This document shows, piece after piece, positions 45,582 to 56,719 of a stretch of DNA of 64,000 bases; the stretch's first letter is position 1; the number at the start of each line of letters is the position of its first letter. The notes under the pieces were generated by a model, which was given only the letters and a program-made list of their open reading frames with translations, searched no databases and was not told the DNA's origin. Where the stretch lies: the NCBI GenBank assembly GCA_035771175.1, contig CM069610.1, positions 27,184,501 to 27,248,500 of the forward strand, read 5' to 3'. A program made the translations under genes and the position numbers. This stretch comes from Paratinospora sagittata (taxonomy: Eukaryota > Streptophyta > Magnoliopsida > Ranunculales > Menispermaceae).

Positions 45582-45893
45582 ATGAGATACGCGACGGAAA
45601 ACGTATTTAAATGGTGAGATACAGGGAGCAGTTTGCGGGCAGTAGATCTCGTAAAGGCACCGAAAATGAAAAAAAAGTGCACCGAAAACGGACATCGGTA
45701 GAAAAAGTTAGTGCCCGTAGAACCAATACGCAGTAGGTAGCGTTTTTCCTGTTTTTATTATATTTTCGCGGCGTTGGATAACGTAAAATAGCAACTGTCA
45801 AGAGCGAAAGAAAAAATCAGTCAGAGAGTCTAAAAGGGAGTTCCGACGGGAGGGAAAAAAAAAAGGAAATAGAACGAAAGAAAAAGTAAAAGA

Positions 45894-46012
45894 GGGGTGC
45901 AACACGAGGACTTCCCAGGAGGTCACCCATCCTAATACTACTCTCGCCCAGGCACGCTTGACTGCGTAGTTCTGATGGGATCCGGTGCATTAGTGCTGGT
46001 ATGATCGCACCG
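45894..46012 (-). rRNA. 5S rRNA: 5S rRNA gene, unit 106
   Basis: C78U, U62C, U53C, C46A, G1C; promoter -9 is A. First unit of the 8-unit duplication. Confidence 0.9.
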
Positions 46013-46324
46013 ATGAGATATGCGACGGAAAACGTATTTAAATGGTGAGATACAGGGAGCAGTTTGCGGGCAGTAGATCTCGTAAAGGCACCGAAAATGA
46101 AAAAAAAGTGCACCGAAAACGGACATCGGTAGAAAAAGTTAGTGCCCGTAGAACCAATACGCAGAAGGTAGCGTTTTTCCTGTTTTTATTATATTTTCGC
46201 GGCGTTGGATAACGTAAAATAGCAACTGTCAAGAGCGAAAGAAAAAATCAGTCAGAGAGTCTAAAAGGGAGTTCCGACGGGAGGGAAAAAAAAAAGGAAA
46301 TAGAACGAAAGAAAAAGTAAAAGA

Positions 46325-46443
46325 GGGGTGCAACACGAGGACTTCCCAGGAGGTCACCCATCCTAGTACTACTCTCGCCCAAGCACGCTTAACTGCGGAG
46401 TTTTGATGGGATCCGGTGCATTAGTGCTGGTATGATCGCACCG
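46325..46443 (-). rRNA. 5S rRNA: 5S rRNA gene, unit 107
   Basis: G41A (loop C) and G1C. Confidence 0.93.
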
Positions 46444-46753
46444 ATGAGATACGCGACGGAAAACGTATTTAAATGGTGAGATACAGGGAGCAGTTTGCGG
46501 GCAGTAGATCTCGTAAGGGCACCGAAAATGAAAAAAAAGTGCACCGAAAACGGAAATCGGTAGAAAAAGTTAGTTCCCGTAAAACCAATACGCAGTAGGT
46601 AGCGTTTTTCCTGTTTTTATTATATTTTCGCTGCGTTGGATAACGTAAAATAGCAACTGTCAAGAGCGAAAGAAAAAATCAGTCAGATAGTCTAAAAGGG
46701 AGTTCCGACGGGAGGGAAAAAAAAGGAAATAGAACGAAAGAAAAAGTAAAAGA

Positions 46754-46872
46754 GGGGTGCAACACGAGGACTTCCAAGGAGGTCACCCATCCTAGTACTA
46801 CTATCGCCCAAGCACGCTTAACTGCGGAGTTCTGATGGGATCCGGTGCATTAGTGCTGGTATGATCGCACCC
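46754..46872 (-). rRNA. 5S rRNA: 5S rRNA gene, unit 108
   Basis: G97U and G70U; the latter is in the intermediate element and breaks G70-C105. Confidence 0.92.
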
Positions 46873-47183
46873 ATGAGATACGCGACGGAAAACGTATTTA
46901 AATGGTGAGATACAGGGAGCAGTTTGCGGGAAGTAGATCTCGTAAAGGCACCGAAAATGAAAAAAAAGTGCACCGAAAACGGACATCGGTAGAAAAAGTT
47001 AGTGCCCGTAGAACCAATACGCAGTAGGTAGCGTTTTTCCTGTTTTTATTATATTTTCGCGGCGTTGGATAACGTAAAATAGCAACTGTCAAGAGCGAAA
47101 GAAAAAATCAGTCAGAGAGTCTAAAAGGGAGTTCCGACGGAAGGGAAAAAAAAAGGAAATAGAACGAAAGAAAAAGTAAAAGA

Positions 47184-47302
47184 GGGGTGCAACACGAGGA
47201 CTTCCCAGGAGGTCACCCATCCTAGTACTACTCTCGCCCAAGCACGCTTAACTGCGGAGTTCTGATGGGATCCGGTGCATTAGTGCTGGTATGATCGCAC
47301 CA
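47184..47302 (-). rRNA. 5S rRNA: 5S rRNA gene, unit 109
   Basis: Only G1U. Last A-type unit before the B domain. Confidence 0.94.
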
Positions 47303-47613
47303 ATGAGATACGCGACGGAAAACGTATTTAAATGGTGAGATACAGGGAGCAGTTTGCGGGCAGTAGATCTCGTAAAGGCACCGAAAATGAAAAAAAAGTG
47401 CACCGAAAACGGACATCGGTAGAAAAAGTTAGTGCCCGTAGAACCAATACGCAGTAGGTAGCGTTTTTCCTGTTTTTATTATATTTTCGCGGCGTTGGAT
47501 AACGTAAAATAGCAACTGTCAAGAGCGAAAGAAAAAATCAGTCAGAGAGTCTAAAAGGGAGTTCCGACGGGAGGGAAAAAAAAAGGAAATAGAACGAAAG
47601 AAAAAGTAAAAGA

Positions 47614-47733
47614 GGGGTGCAACGCGAGGACTTCCCAGGAGGTCACCCATCCTAGTACTACTCTCGCCAAAAGCACGCTTATCTGCGGAGTTCTGATGCG
47701 ATCCGGTGAATTAGTGCTCGTATTATCGCACCC
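47614..47733 (-). rRNA. 5S rRNA: 5S rRNA gene, unit 110 (1-nt insertion)
   Basis: 120 nt: CGCCAAAAGC on plus adds a base at 61-66. Also U109C, U52A, C35G, G25U, C15G, C10A. Probable pseudogene by change in box A and helix II. Confidence 0.85.
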
Positions 47734-48046
47734 ATGAGATACGCGACGGAAAACGTATTTAAATGGTGAGATACAGGGAGCAGTTTGCGGCTAGTAGATC
47801 TCGTGAAGGCACCGAAAATGAAAAAAAAAGTGCACCGAAAACGGACATCGGTAGAAAAAGTTACTGCCCGTAGAACCAATACGCAGTAGGTAGTGTTTTT
47901 CCTGTTTTTATTATATTTTCGCGGCGTTGGATAACGTAAAATAGCAACTGTCAAGAGCGAAAGAAAAAATCAGTTAGAGAGTTTAAAAGGGAGTTCCGAC
48001 GGGAGGGAAAAAAAAAGGGAAATAGAACGAAAGAAAAAGTGAAAGA

Positions 48047-48165
48047 TGGGTGCAACACGAGGACTTCCCAGGAGGTCACCCATCCTAGTACTACTCTCGC
48101 CCAAGCACGCTTAACTGCGGAGTTCTGATGCGATCCGGTGAATTAGTGCTGGTATCATCGCACCC
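48047..48165 (-). rRNA. 5S rRNA: 5S rRNA gene, unit 111
   Basis: C119A, C35G, G25U, C10G. First T-run is T3. Confidence 0.88.
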
Positions 48166-48477
48166 ATGAGATACGCGACGGAAAACGTATTTAAATGGTG
48201 AGATACAGGGAGCAGTTTGCGGCTAGTAGATCTCGTAAAGGCACCGAAAATGAAAAACAAAGTGCACCGAAAACGGACATCGGTAGAAAAAGTTACTACC
48301 CGTAGAACCAATACGCAGTAGGTAGTGTTTTTCCTGTTTTTATTATATTTTCGCGGCGTTGGATAACGTAAAATAGCAACTGTCAAGAGCGAAAGAAAAA
48401 ATCAGTCAGAGAGTCTAAAAGGGAGTTCCGACGGGAGGGAAAAAAAAAAGGAAATAGAACGAAAGAAAAAGTAAAAA

Positions 48478-48597
48478 AGGGTGCAACACGAGGACTTCCG
48501 AGGAGGTCACCCATCCTAGTACTACTCTCGCCCAAGAACGCTTACCTTGCGGAGTTCTGATGGGATCCGGTGCCATAGTGCTGGTATGATCGCACCC
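48478..48597 (-). rRNA. 5S rRNA: 5S rRNA gene, unit 112 (1-nt insertion)
   Basis: 120 nt: CTTACCTTG on plus adds a base at 49-53 in box A. Also C119U, G97C, G60U, U24G, A23U. The 3' end runs straight into T6. Confidence 0.85.
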
Positions 48598-48909
48598 ATG
48601 AGATACGCGACGGAAAACGTATTTAAATGGTGAGATACAGGGAGCAGTTTGCGGCTAGTAGATCTCGTAAAGGCACCGAAAATGAAAAAAAAAGTGCACT
48701 GAAAACGGACATCAGTAGAAAAAGTTACTGCCCGTAGAACCAATACGCAGTGGTAAGCGTTTTTCTTGTTTTTATTATATTTTCGCGGCGTTGGATAACG
48801 TAAAATAGCAACTGTCAAGAGCGAAAGAAAAAATCAGTCAGACAGTCTAAAAGGGAGTTCCGACGGGAGGGAAAAAAAAAGGAAATAGAACGAAAGAAAA
48901 AGTAAAAAA

Positions 48910-49028
48910 GTGGTGCAACACGAGGACTTCCCAGGAGGTCACCCATCATAGTACTACTCTCGCCCAAGAACGCTTCACTGCGGAGTTCTGATGGGATCCG
49001 GTGCATTAGTGCTGGTACAATCGCACCC
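48910..49028 (-). rRNA. 5S rRNA: 5S rRNA gene, unit 113
   Basis: C118A, G81U, G60U, U53G, A11G, C10U. C118A opens the terminal G1 pair. Confidence 0.87.
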
Positions 49029-49340
49029 ATGAGATACGCGACGGAAAACGTATTTAAATGGTGAGATACAGGGAGCAGTTTGCGGCTAGTAGATCTCGCA
49101 AAGGCACCGAAAATGAAAAAAAAAGTGCACCGAAACCGGACATCGGTAGAAAAAGTTACTGCCCGTAGAACCAATACGCAGTAGGAAGCGTTTTTCTTGT
49201 TTTTATTATATTTTCGCGGCGTTGGATAACGTAAAATAGCAACTGTCAAGAGCGAAAGAAAAAATCAGTCATAGAGTCTAAAAGGGAGTTCCGACGGGAG
49301 GGAAAAAAAAAGGAAATAGAACGAAAGAAAAAGTAAAAGA

Positions 49341-49459
49341 GGGGTGCAACACGAGGACTTCCCAGGAGGTCACCCATCCTAATACTACTCTCGCCCAGGC
49401 ACGCTTGACTGCGTAGTTCTGATGGGATCCGGTGCATTAGTGCTGGTATGATCGCACCG
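49341..49459 (-). rRNA. 5S rRNA: 5S rRNA gene, unit 114
   Basis: C78U, U62C, U53C, C46A, G1C: duplicate of unit 106; an A-type unit within the B domain. Confidence 0.9.
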
Positions 49460-49771
49460 ATGAGATATGCGACGGAAAACGTATTTAAATGGTGAGATAC
49501 AGGGAGCAGTTTGCGGGCAGTAGATCTCGTAAAGGCACCGAAAATGAAAAAAAAGTGCACCGAAAACGGATATCGGTAGAAAAAGTTAGTGCCCGTAGAA
49601 CCAATACGCAGAAGGTAGCGTTTTTCCTGTTTTTATTATATTTTCGCGGCGTTGGATAACGTAAAATAGCAACTGTCAAGAGCGAAAGAAAAAATCAGTC
49701 AGAGAGTCTAAAAGGGAGTTCCGACGGGAGGGAAAAAAAAAAGGAAATAGAACGAAAGAAAAAGTAAAAGA

Positions 49772-49890
49772 GGGGTGCAACACGAGGACTTCCCAGGAGG
49801 TCACCCATCCTAGTACTACTCTCGCCCAAGCACGCTTAACTGCGGAGTTTTGATGGGATCCGGTGCATTAGTGCTGGTATGATCGCACCG
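49772..49890 (-). rRNA. 5S rRNA: 5S rRNA gene, unit 115
   Basis: G41A and G1C: duplicate of unit 107. Confidence 0.93.
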
Positions 49891-50200
49891 ATGAGATACG
49901 CGACGGAAAACGTATTTAAATGGTGAGATACAGGGAGCAGTTTGCGGGCAGTAGATCTCGTAAGGGCACCGAAAATGAAAAAAAAGTGCACCGAAAACGG
50001 AAATCGGTAGAAAAAGTTAGTTCCCGTAAAACCAATACGCAGTAGGTAGCGTTTTTCCTGTTTTTATTATATTTTCGCTGCGTTGGATAACGTAAAATAG
50101 CAACTGTCAAGAGCGAAAGAAAAAATCAGTCAGATAGTCTAAAAGGGAGTTCCGACGGGAGGGAAAAAAAAGGAAATAGAACGAAAGAAAAAGTAAAAGA

Positions 50201-50319
50201 GGGGTGCAACACGAGGACTTCCAAGGAGGTCACCCATCCTAGTACTACTATCGCCCAAGCACGCTTAACTGCGGAGTTCTGATGGGATCCGGTGCATTAG
50301 TGCTGGTATGATCGCACCC
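50201..50319 (-). rRNA. 5S rRNA: 5S rRNA gene, unit 116
   Basis: G97U and G70U: duplicate of unit 108. Upstream ACAACGG where 108 has ACATCGG. Confidence 0.92.
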
Positions 50320-50630
50320 ATGAGATACGCGACGGAAAACGTATTTAAATGGTGAGATACAGGGAGCAGTTTGCGGGAAGTAGATCTCGTAAAGGCACCG
50401 AAAATGAAAAAAAAGTGCACCGAAAACGGACAACGGTAGAAAAAGTTAGTGCCCGTAGAACCAATACGCAGTAGGTAGCGTTTTTCCTGTTTTTATTATA
50501 TTTTCGCGGCGTTGGATAACGTAAAATAGCAACTGTCAAGAGCGAAAGAAAAAATCAGTCAGAGAGTCTAAAAGGGAGTTCCGACGGAAGGGAAAAAAAA
50601 AGGAAATAGAACGAAAGAAAAAGTAAAAGA

Positions 50631-50749
50631 GGGGTGCAACACGAGGACTTCCCAGGAGGTCACCCATCCTAGTACTACTCTCGCCCAAGCACGCTTAACT
50701 GCGGAGTTCTGATGGGATCCGGTGCATTAGTGCTGGTATGATCGCACCA
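50631..50749 (-). rRNA. 5S rRNA: 5S rRNA gene, unit 117
   Basis: Only G1U: duplicate of unit 109. Confidence 0.94.
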
Positions 50750-51060
50750 ATGAGATACGCGACGGAAAACGTATTTAAATGGTGAGATACAGGGAGCAGT
50801 TTGCGGGCAGTAGATCTCGTAAAGGCACCGAAAATGAAAAAAAAGTGCACCGAAAACGGACATCGGTAGAAAAAGTTAGTGCCCGTAGAACCAATACGCA
50901 GTAGGTAGCGTTTTTCCTGTTTTTATTATATTTTCGCGGCGTTGGATAACGTAAAATAGCAACTGTCAAGAGCGAAAGAAAAAATCAGTCAGAGAGTCTA
51001 AAAGGGAGTTCCGACGGGAGGGAAAAAAAAAGGAAATAGAACGAAAGAAAAAGTAAAAGA

Positions 51061-51180
51061 GGGGTGCAACGCGAGGACTTCCCAGGAGGTCACCCATCCT
51101 AGTACTACTCTCGCCAAAAGCACGCTTATCTGCGGAGTTCTGATGCGATCCGGTGAATTAGTGCTCGTATTATCGCACCC
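51061..51180 (-). rRNA. 5S rRNA: 5S rRNA gene, unit 118 (1-nt insertion)
   Basis: Same insertion and substitutions as unit 110. Upstream GAACGCACC for GAAGGCACC. Confidence 0.85.
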
Positions 51181-51493
51181 ATGAGATACGCGACGGAAAA
51201 CGTATTTAAATGGTGAGATACAGGGAGCAGTTTGCGGCTAGTAGATCTCGTGAACGCACCGAAAATGAAAAAAAAAGTGCACCGAAAACGGACATCGGTA
51301 GAAAAAGTTACTGCCCGTAGAACCAATACGCAGTAGGTAGTGTTTTTCCTGTTTTTATTATATTTTCGCGGCGTTGGATAACGTAAAATAGCAACTGTCA
51401 AGAGCGAAAGAAAAAATCAGTTAGAGAGTTTAAAAGGGAGTTCCGACGGGAGGGAAAAAAAAAGGGAAATAGAACGAAAGAAAAAGTGAAAGA

Positions 51494-51612
51494 AGGGTGC
51501 AACACGAAGACTTCCCAGGAGGTCACCCATCCTAGTACTACTCTCGCCCAAGCACGCTTAACTGCGGAGTTCTGATGCGATCCGGTGAATTAGTGCTGGT
51601 ATCATCGCACCC
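51494..51612 (-). rRNA. 5S rRNA: 5S rRNA gene, unit 119
   Basis: C119U, C105U, C35G, G25U, C10G, T3 first run. Differs from twin 111 at 119 and 105. Confidence 0.88.
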
Positions 51613-51923
51613 ATGAGATACGCGACGGAAAACGTATTTAAATGGTGAGATACAGGGAGCAGTTTGCGGCTAGTAGATCTCGTAAAGGCACCGAAAATGA
51701 AAAACAAAGTGCACCGAAAACGGACATCGGTAGAAAAAGTTACTACCCGTAGAACCAATACGCAGTAGGTAGTGTTTTTCCTGTTTTTATTATATTTTCG
51801 CGGCGTTGGATAACGTAAAATAGCAACTGTCAAGAGCGAAAGAAAAAATCAGTCAGAGAGTCTAAAAGGGAGTTCCGACGGGAGGGAAAAAAAAAGGAAA
51901 TAGAACGAAAGAAAAAGTAAAAA

Positions 51924-52043
51924 AGGGTGCAACACGAGGACTTCCGAGGAGGTCACCCATCCTAGTACTACTCTCGCCCAAGAACGCTTACCTTGCGGAG
52001 TTCTGATGGGATCCGGTGCCATAGTGCTGGTATGATCGCACCC
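51924..52043 (-). rRNA. 5S rRNA: 5S rRNA gene, unit 120 (1-nt insertion)
   Basis: Duplicate of unit 112 with the box A insertion and U24G, A23U. Confidence 0.85.
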
Positions 52044-52355
52044 ATGAGATACGCGACGGAAAACGTATTTAAATGGTGAGATACAGGGAGCAGTTTGCGG
52101 CTAGTAGATCTCGTAAAGGCACCGAAAATGAAAAAAAAAGTGCACTGAAAACGGACATCAGTAGAAAAAGTTACTGCCCGTAGAACCAATACGCAGTGGT
52201 AAGCGTTTTTCTTGTTTTTATTATATTTTCGCGGCGTTGGATAACGTAAAATAGCAACTGTCAAGAGCGAAAGAAAAAATCAGTCAGACAGTCTAAAAGG
52301 GAGTTCCGACGGGAGGGAAAAAAAAAGGAAATAGAACGAAAGAAAAAGTAAAAAA

Positions 52356-52474
52356 GTGGTGCAACACGAGGACTTCCCAGGAGGTCACCCATCATAGTAC
52401 TACTCTCGCCCAAGAACGCTTCACTGCGGAGTTCTGATGGGATCCGGTGCATTAGTGCTGGTACAATCGCACCC
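52356..52474 (-). rRNA. 5S rRNA: 5S rRNA gene, unit 121
   Basis: C118A, G81U, G60U, U53G, A11G, C10U: duplicate of unit 113. Confidence 0.87.
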
Positions 52475-52786
52475 ATGAGATACGCGACGGAAAACGTATT
52501 TAAATGGTGAGATACAGGGAGCAGTTTGCGGCTAGTAGATCTCGCAAAGGCACCGAAAATGAAAAAAAAAGTGCACCGAAACCGGACATCGGTAGAAAAA
52601 GTTACTGCCCGTAGAACCAATACGCAGTAGGAAGCGTTTTTCTTGTTTTTATTATATTTTCGCGGCGTTGGATAACGTAAAATAGCAACTGTCAAGAGCG
52701 AAAGAAAAAATCAGTCATAGAGTCTAAAAGGGAGTTCCGACGGGAGGGAAAAAAAAAGGAAATAGAACGAAAAAAAAAGTAAAAGA

Positions 52787-52904
52787 GGGGTGCAACACGA
52801 GGACTTCCCAGGAGGTCACCCATCCTAGTACTACTCTCCCCAAGCACGCTTAGCTGCGGAGTTCTGATGGGATCCGGTGCATTAGTGCTGGTATGATCGG
52901 ACCC
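52787..52904 (-). rRNA. 5S rRNA: 5S rRNA gene, unit 122 (1-nt deletion)
   Basis: 118 nt: C67 missing (CTCTCCCCAAG on plus), next to the intermediate element. Also U52C and G5C (breaks G5-C114). TATA-like region altered to TTTAAATATG. Likely non-functional. Confidence 0.83.
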
Positions 52905-53212
52905 ATGAGATACGCGACGGAAAACATATTTAAATGGTGAGATACAGGGAGCAGTTTGCGGCTAGTAGATCTCGTAAAGCCACCGAAAAAAAAAAGTGCA
53001 CCGAAAACGGACATCGGTAGAAAAAGTTACTGCCCGTAGAACCAAAACGCAGTAGGTAGCGTTTTTCCTGTTTTTATTATATTTTCGCGGCGTTGGATAA
53101 CGTAAAATAGCAACTGTCAAGAGCGAAAGAAAAAATCAGTTAGAGAGTCTAAAAGGGAGTTCCGACGGGAGGGAAAAAAAAAAGGAAATAGAACGAAAGA
53201 AAAAGTAAAAGA

Positions 53213-53331
53213 GGGGTGCAACGCGAGGACTTCCCAGGAGGTCACCTATCCTAGTACTACTCTCGCCCAAGCACGCTTAACTGCGGAGTTCTGATGCGAT
53301 CCGGTGAATTAGTGCTGGTATTATCGCACCC
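53213..53331 (-). rRNA. 5S rRNA: 5S rRNA gene, unit 123
   Basis: U109C, G85A, C35G, G25U, C10A. G85A breaks G85-C92. Confidence 0.88.
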
Positions 53332-53642
53332 ATGAGATACGCGACGGAAAACGTATTTAAATGGTGAGATACAGGGAGAAGTTTGCGGCTATTAGATCTC
53401 GTAAAGGCACCGAAAATGAAAAAAAAAGTGCACCGAAAACGGACATCGGTAGAAAAAGTTACTGCCCGTAGAACCAATACGCAGTAGGTAGCGTTTTTCT
53501 TGTTTTTATTATATTTTCGCGGCGTTGGATAACGTAAAATAGCAACTGTCAAGAGCGAAAGAAAAAATCAGTCATAGAGTCTAAAAGGGAGTTCCGACGA
53601 GAGGGAAAAAAAAGGAAATAGAACGAAAAAAAAAGTAAAAGA

Positions 53643-53762
53643 GGGGTGCAACGCGAGGACTTCCCAGGAGGTCACCCATCCTAGTACTACTCTCGCCAAA
53701 AGCACGCTTAGCTGCGGAGTTCTGATGCGATCCGGTGAATTAGTGCTCGTATTATCGCACCC
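53643..53762 (-). rRNA. 5S rRNA: 5S rRNA gene, unit 124 (1-nt insertion)
   Basis: CCAAAAG insertion type as in 110. U109C, U52C, C35G, G25U, C15G, C10A. Terminator has T9 instead of T5. Confidence 0.85.
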
Positions 53763-54073
53763 ATGAGATACGCGACGGAAAACGTATTTAAATGGTGAGA
53801 TACAGGGAGCAGTTTGCGGCTAGTAGATCTCGTAAAGGCACCGAAAATGAAAAAAAAGTGCACCGAAAACGGACATCGGTAGAAAAAGTTACTGCCCGTA
53901 GAACCAATACGCAGTAGGAAGCGTTTTTCTTGTTTTTATTATATTTTCGCGGCGTTGGATAACGTAAAATAGCAACTGTCAAGAGCGAAAGAAAAAATCA
54001 GTCATAGGGTCTAAAAGGGAGTTCCGACGAGAGGGAAAAAAAAAGGAAATAGAACGAAAAAAAAAGTAAAAGA

Positions 54074-54192
54074 GGGGTGCAACACGAGGACTTCCCAGGA
54101 GGTCACCCATCCTAGTACTACTCTCACCCAAGCACGCTTAGCTGCGGAGTTCTGATGGGATCCGGTGCAATAGTGCTGGTATGATCGCACCC
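54074..54192 (-). rRNA. 5S rRNA: 5S rRNA gene, unit 125
   Basis: C67U (U67·G108 wobble), U52C and A23U. T9 run in the terminator. Confidence 0.9.
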
Positions 54193-54505
54193 ATGAGATA
54201 CGCGACGAAAAACGTATTTAAATGGTGAGATATAGGGAGAAATTTGCGGCTAGTAGATGTCGTAAAGGCACCGAAAATGAAAAAAAAAGTGCACCGAAAA
54301 CGGACATCAGTAGAAAAAGTTACTGCCCGTAGAACCAATACGCAGTAGTAAGCGTTTTTCTTGTTTTTATTATATTTTCGCGGCGTTGGATAACGTAAAA
54401 TAGCAACTGTCAAGAGCGAAAGAAAAAATCAGTCATAGAGTCTAAAAGGGAGTTCCGACGGGAGGGAAAAAAAAAAGGAAATAGAACGAAAGAAAAAGTA
54501 AAAGA

Positions 54506-54625
54506 GGGGTGCAACGCGAGGACTTCCCAGGAGGTCACCCATCCTAGTACTACTCTCGCCCAAGCACCGCTTAACTGTGGAGTTCTGATGCGATCCGGTG
54601 AATTAGTGCTCGTATTATCGCACCC
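54506..54625 (-). rRNA. 5S rRNA: 5S rRNA gene, unit 126 (1-nt insertion)
   Basis: A different insertion, GCACCGCTT on plus (one base at 57-58). U109C, G48A, C35G, G25U, C15G, C10A. Confidence 0.84.
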
Positions 54626-54938
54626 ATGAGATACGCGACGGAAAACGTATTTAAATGGGGAGATACAGGGAGCAGTTTGCGGCTAGTAGATCTCGTAAAG
54701 GCACCGAAAATGAAAAAAAAAGTGCACCGAAAACGGACATCGGTAGAAAAAGTTACTGCCCGTAGAACCAATACGCAGTAGGTAGTGTTTTTTCCAGTTT
54801 TTATTATATTTTCGCGGCGTTGGATAACGTAAAATAGCAACTGTCAAGATCGAAAGAAAAAATCAGTTAGAGAGTTTAAAAGGGAGTTCCGACGGGAGGG
54901 AAAAAAAAGGGAAATAGAACGAAAGAAAAAGTAAAAGA

Positions 54939-55057
54939 GGGGTGCAACACGAGGACTTCCCAGGAGGTCACCCATCCTAGTACTACTCTCGCCCAAGCAC
55001 GCTTAACTGCGGAGTTCTGATGGGATCCGGTGCATTAGTGCTAATATGATCGCACCC
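54939..55057 (-). rRNA. 5S rRNA: 5S rRNA gene, unit 127
   Basis: C15U and C14U, both giving U·G wobbles with G64 and G65. A-type gene and GCGGGCAGTAG spacer with the B-like A9 tract and TTTTCCAG: a mixed unit. Confidence 0.93.
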
Positions 55058-55370
55058 ATGAGATACGCGACGGAAAACGTATTTAAATGGTGAGATACAG
55101 GGAGCAGTTTGCGGGCAGTAGATCTCGTAAAGGCACCGAAAATGAAAAAAAAAGTGCACCGAAAACGGACATCGGTAGAAAAAGTTAGTGCCCGTAGAAC
55201 CAATACGCAGTAGGTAGCGTTTTTCCAGTTTTTATTATATTTTCGCGGCGTTGGATAACGTAAAATAGCAACTGTCAAGAGCGAAAGAAAAAATCAGTCA
55301 GACAGTCTAAAAGGGAGTTCCGACGGGAGGGAAAAAAAAAAGGAAATAGAACGAAAGAAAAAGTAAAAAA

Positions 55371-55489
55371 GTGGTGCAACACGAGGACTTCCCAGGAGGT
55401 CACCCATCATAGTACTACTCTCGCCCAAGAACGCTTCACTGCGGAGTTCTGATGGGATCCGGTGCATTAGTGCTGGTACAATCGCACCC
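55371..55489 (-). rRNA. 5S rRNA: 5S rRNA gene, unit 128
   Basis: C118A, G81U, G60U, U53G, A11G, C10U: same gene as 113 and 121. Confidence 0.87.
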
Positions 55490-55803
55490 ATGAGATACGC
55501 GACGGAAAACGTATTTAAATGGTGAGATACAGGGAGCTGTTTGCGGCTAGTAGATCTCGTAAAGGCACCGACAATGAAAAAAAAAGTGCACCGAAACCGG
55601 ACATCGGTAGAAAAAGTTACTGCCCGTAGAACCAATACGCAGTAGGAAGCGTTTTTCTTGTTTTTATTATATTTTCGCGGCGTTGGATAACGTAAAATAG
55701 CAACTGTCAAGAGCGAAAGAAAAAATCAGTCATAGAGTCTAAAAGGGAGTTCCGACGGGAGGGAAAAAAAAAAGGAAATAGAACGAAAAAAAAAAGTAAA
55801 AGA

Positions 55804-55921
55804 GGGGTGCAACACGAGGACTTCCCAGGAGGTCACCCATCCTAGTACTACTCTCCCCAAGCACGCTTAGCTGCGGAGTTCTGATGGGATCCGGTGCATT
55901 AGTGCTGGTATGATCGGACCA
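55804..55921 (-). rRNA. 5S rRNA: 5S rRNA gene, unit 129 (1-nt deletion)
   Basis: Same C67 deletion, U52C and G5C as unit 122, plus G1U. Its upstream spacer has the 66-bp deletion. Likely non-functional. Confidence 0.83.
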
Positions 55922-56168
55922 ATGAGATACGCGACGGAAAACATATTTAAATGGTGAGATACAGGGACATCGGTAGAAAAAGTTACTGCCCGTAGAACCA
56001 ATACGCAGTAGTAAGCGTTTTTCTTGTTTTTATTATATTTTCGCGGCGTTGGATAACGTAAAATAGCAACTGTCAAGAGCGAAAGAAAAAATCAGTCATA
56101 GAGTCTAAAAGGGAGTTCCGACGGGAGGGAAAAAAAAAAGGAAATAGAACGAAAGAAAAAGTAAAAGA
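55922..56168. other. Shortened spacer with 66-bp deletion (between units 129 and 130)
   Basis: GATACAGGG runs directly into ACATCGGTAG at 55966/55967, removing about 66 bp that hold the GCGGCTAGTAG block and both GCACCGAAAA copies. The deletion starts at about -46, so the TATA-like element and CGCG of unit 129 remain. Confidence 0.85.
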
Positions 56169-56288
56169 GGGGTGCAACGCGAGGACTTCCAAGGAGGTCA
56201 CCCATCCTAGTACTACTCTCGCCAAAAGCACGCTTAACTGCGGAGTTCTGATGCGATCCGGTGAATTAGTGCTCGTATTATCGCACCC
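56169..56288 (-). rRNA. 5S rRNA: 5S rRNA gene, unit 130 (1-nt insertion)
   Basis: CCAAAAG insertion; U109C, G97U, C35G, G25U, C15G, C10A. Twin of 139. Confidence 0.84.
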
Positions 56289-56600
56289 ATGAGATACGCG
56301 ACGGAAAACGTATTTAAATGGTGAGATACAGGGAGCAGTTTGCGGCTAGTAGATCTCGTAAAGGAACCGAAAATGAAAAAAAAATTGCACCGAAAACGGA
56401 CATCGGTAGAAAAAGTTACTGCCCGTAGAACCAATACGCAGTAGGTAGTGTTTTTCCTGTTTTTATTATATTTTCGCGGCGTTGGATAACGTAAAATAGC
56501 AACTGTCAAGAGCGAAAGAAAAAATCAGTTAGAGAGTTTAAAAGGGAGTTCCGACGGGAGGGAAAAAAAAGGGAAATAGAACGAAAGAAAAAGTAAAAGA

Positions 56601-56719
56601 GGGGTGCAACACGATAACTTCCGATGAGATCACCCATCCTAGTACTACTCTCGCCCAAGCACGCTTAACTGCGGAGTTCTGATGGGATCCGGTGCATTAG
56701 TGCTGGTATGATCGCACCA
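56601..56719 (-). rRNA. 5S rRNA: 5S rRNA gene, unit 131
   Basis: C105A, C104U, G97C, C95A, C91U and G1U: five changes in 91-105, within and beside box C. Confidence 0.87.

Larger units (their letters stand above)
1..47613 (-). repeat. A-type 5S domain (units 1-109)
   Basis: Spacers carry plus-strand GCGGGCAGTAG, GTTAGTGCCCG and usually an A8 tract in ATGAAAAAAAAGTG. Genes differ from the consensus at about 1-6 positions. Gene indels are seen only in units 47, 62, 71 (1-nt deletion) and 95 (1-nt insertion). Confidence 0.85.
45894..52786 (-). repeat. 8-unit block duplication across the A/B border, units 106-113 and 114-121
   Basis: Offset 3446-3447 bp with very few differences, so it is recent. 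It carries four A-type and four B-type units, which is why A-type units reappear at 49,341. Single-base differences include GACATCGG versus GATATCGG and, in the gene, 111 versus 119. Confidence 0.9.

Noticed and set aside
45894..52786. Near-identical 3.45-kb block as an assembly error
   Set aside because: It cannot be excluded from sequence alone, but the copies differ at several bases (for example 111 versus 119 at RNA 119 and 105, and ACATCGG versus ACAACGG), which favours a real recent duplication.
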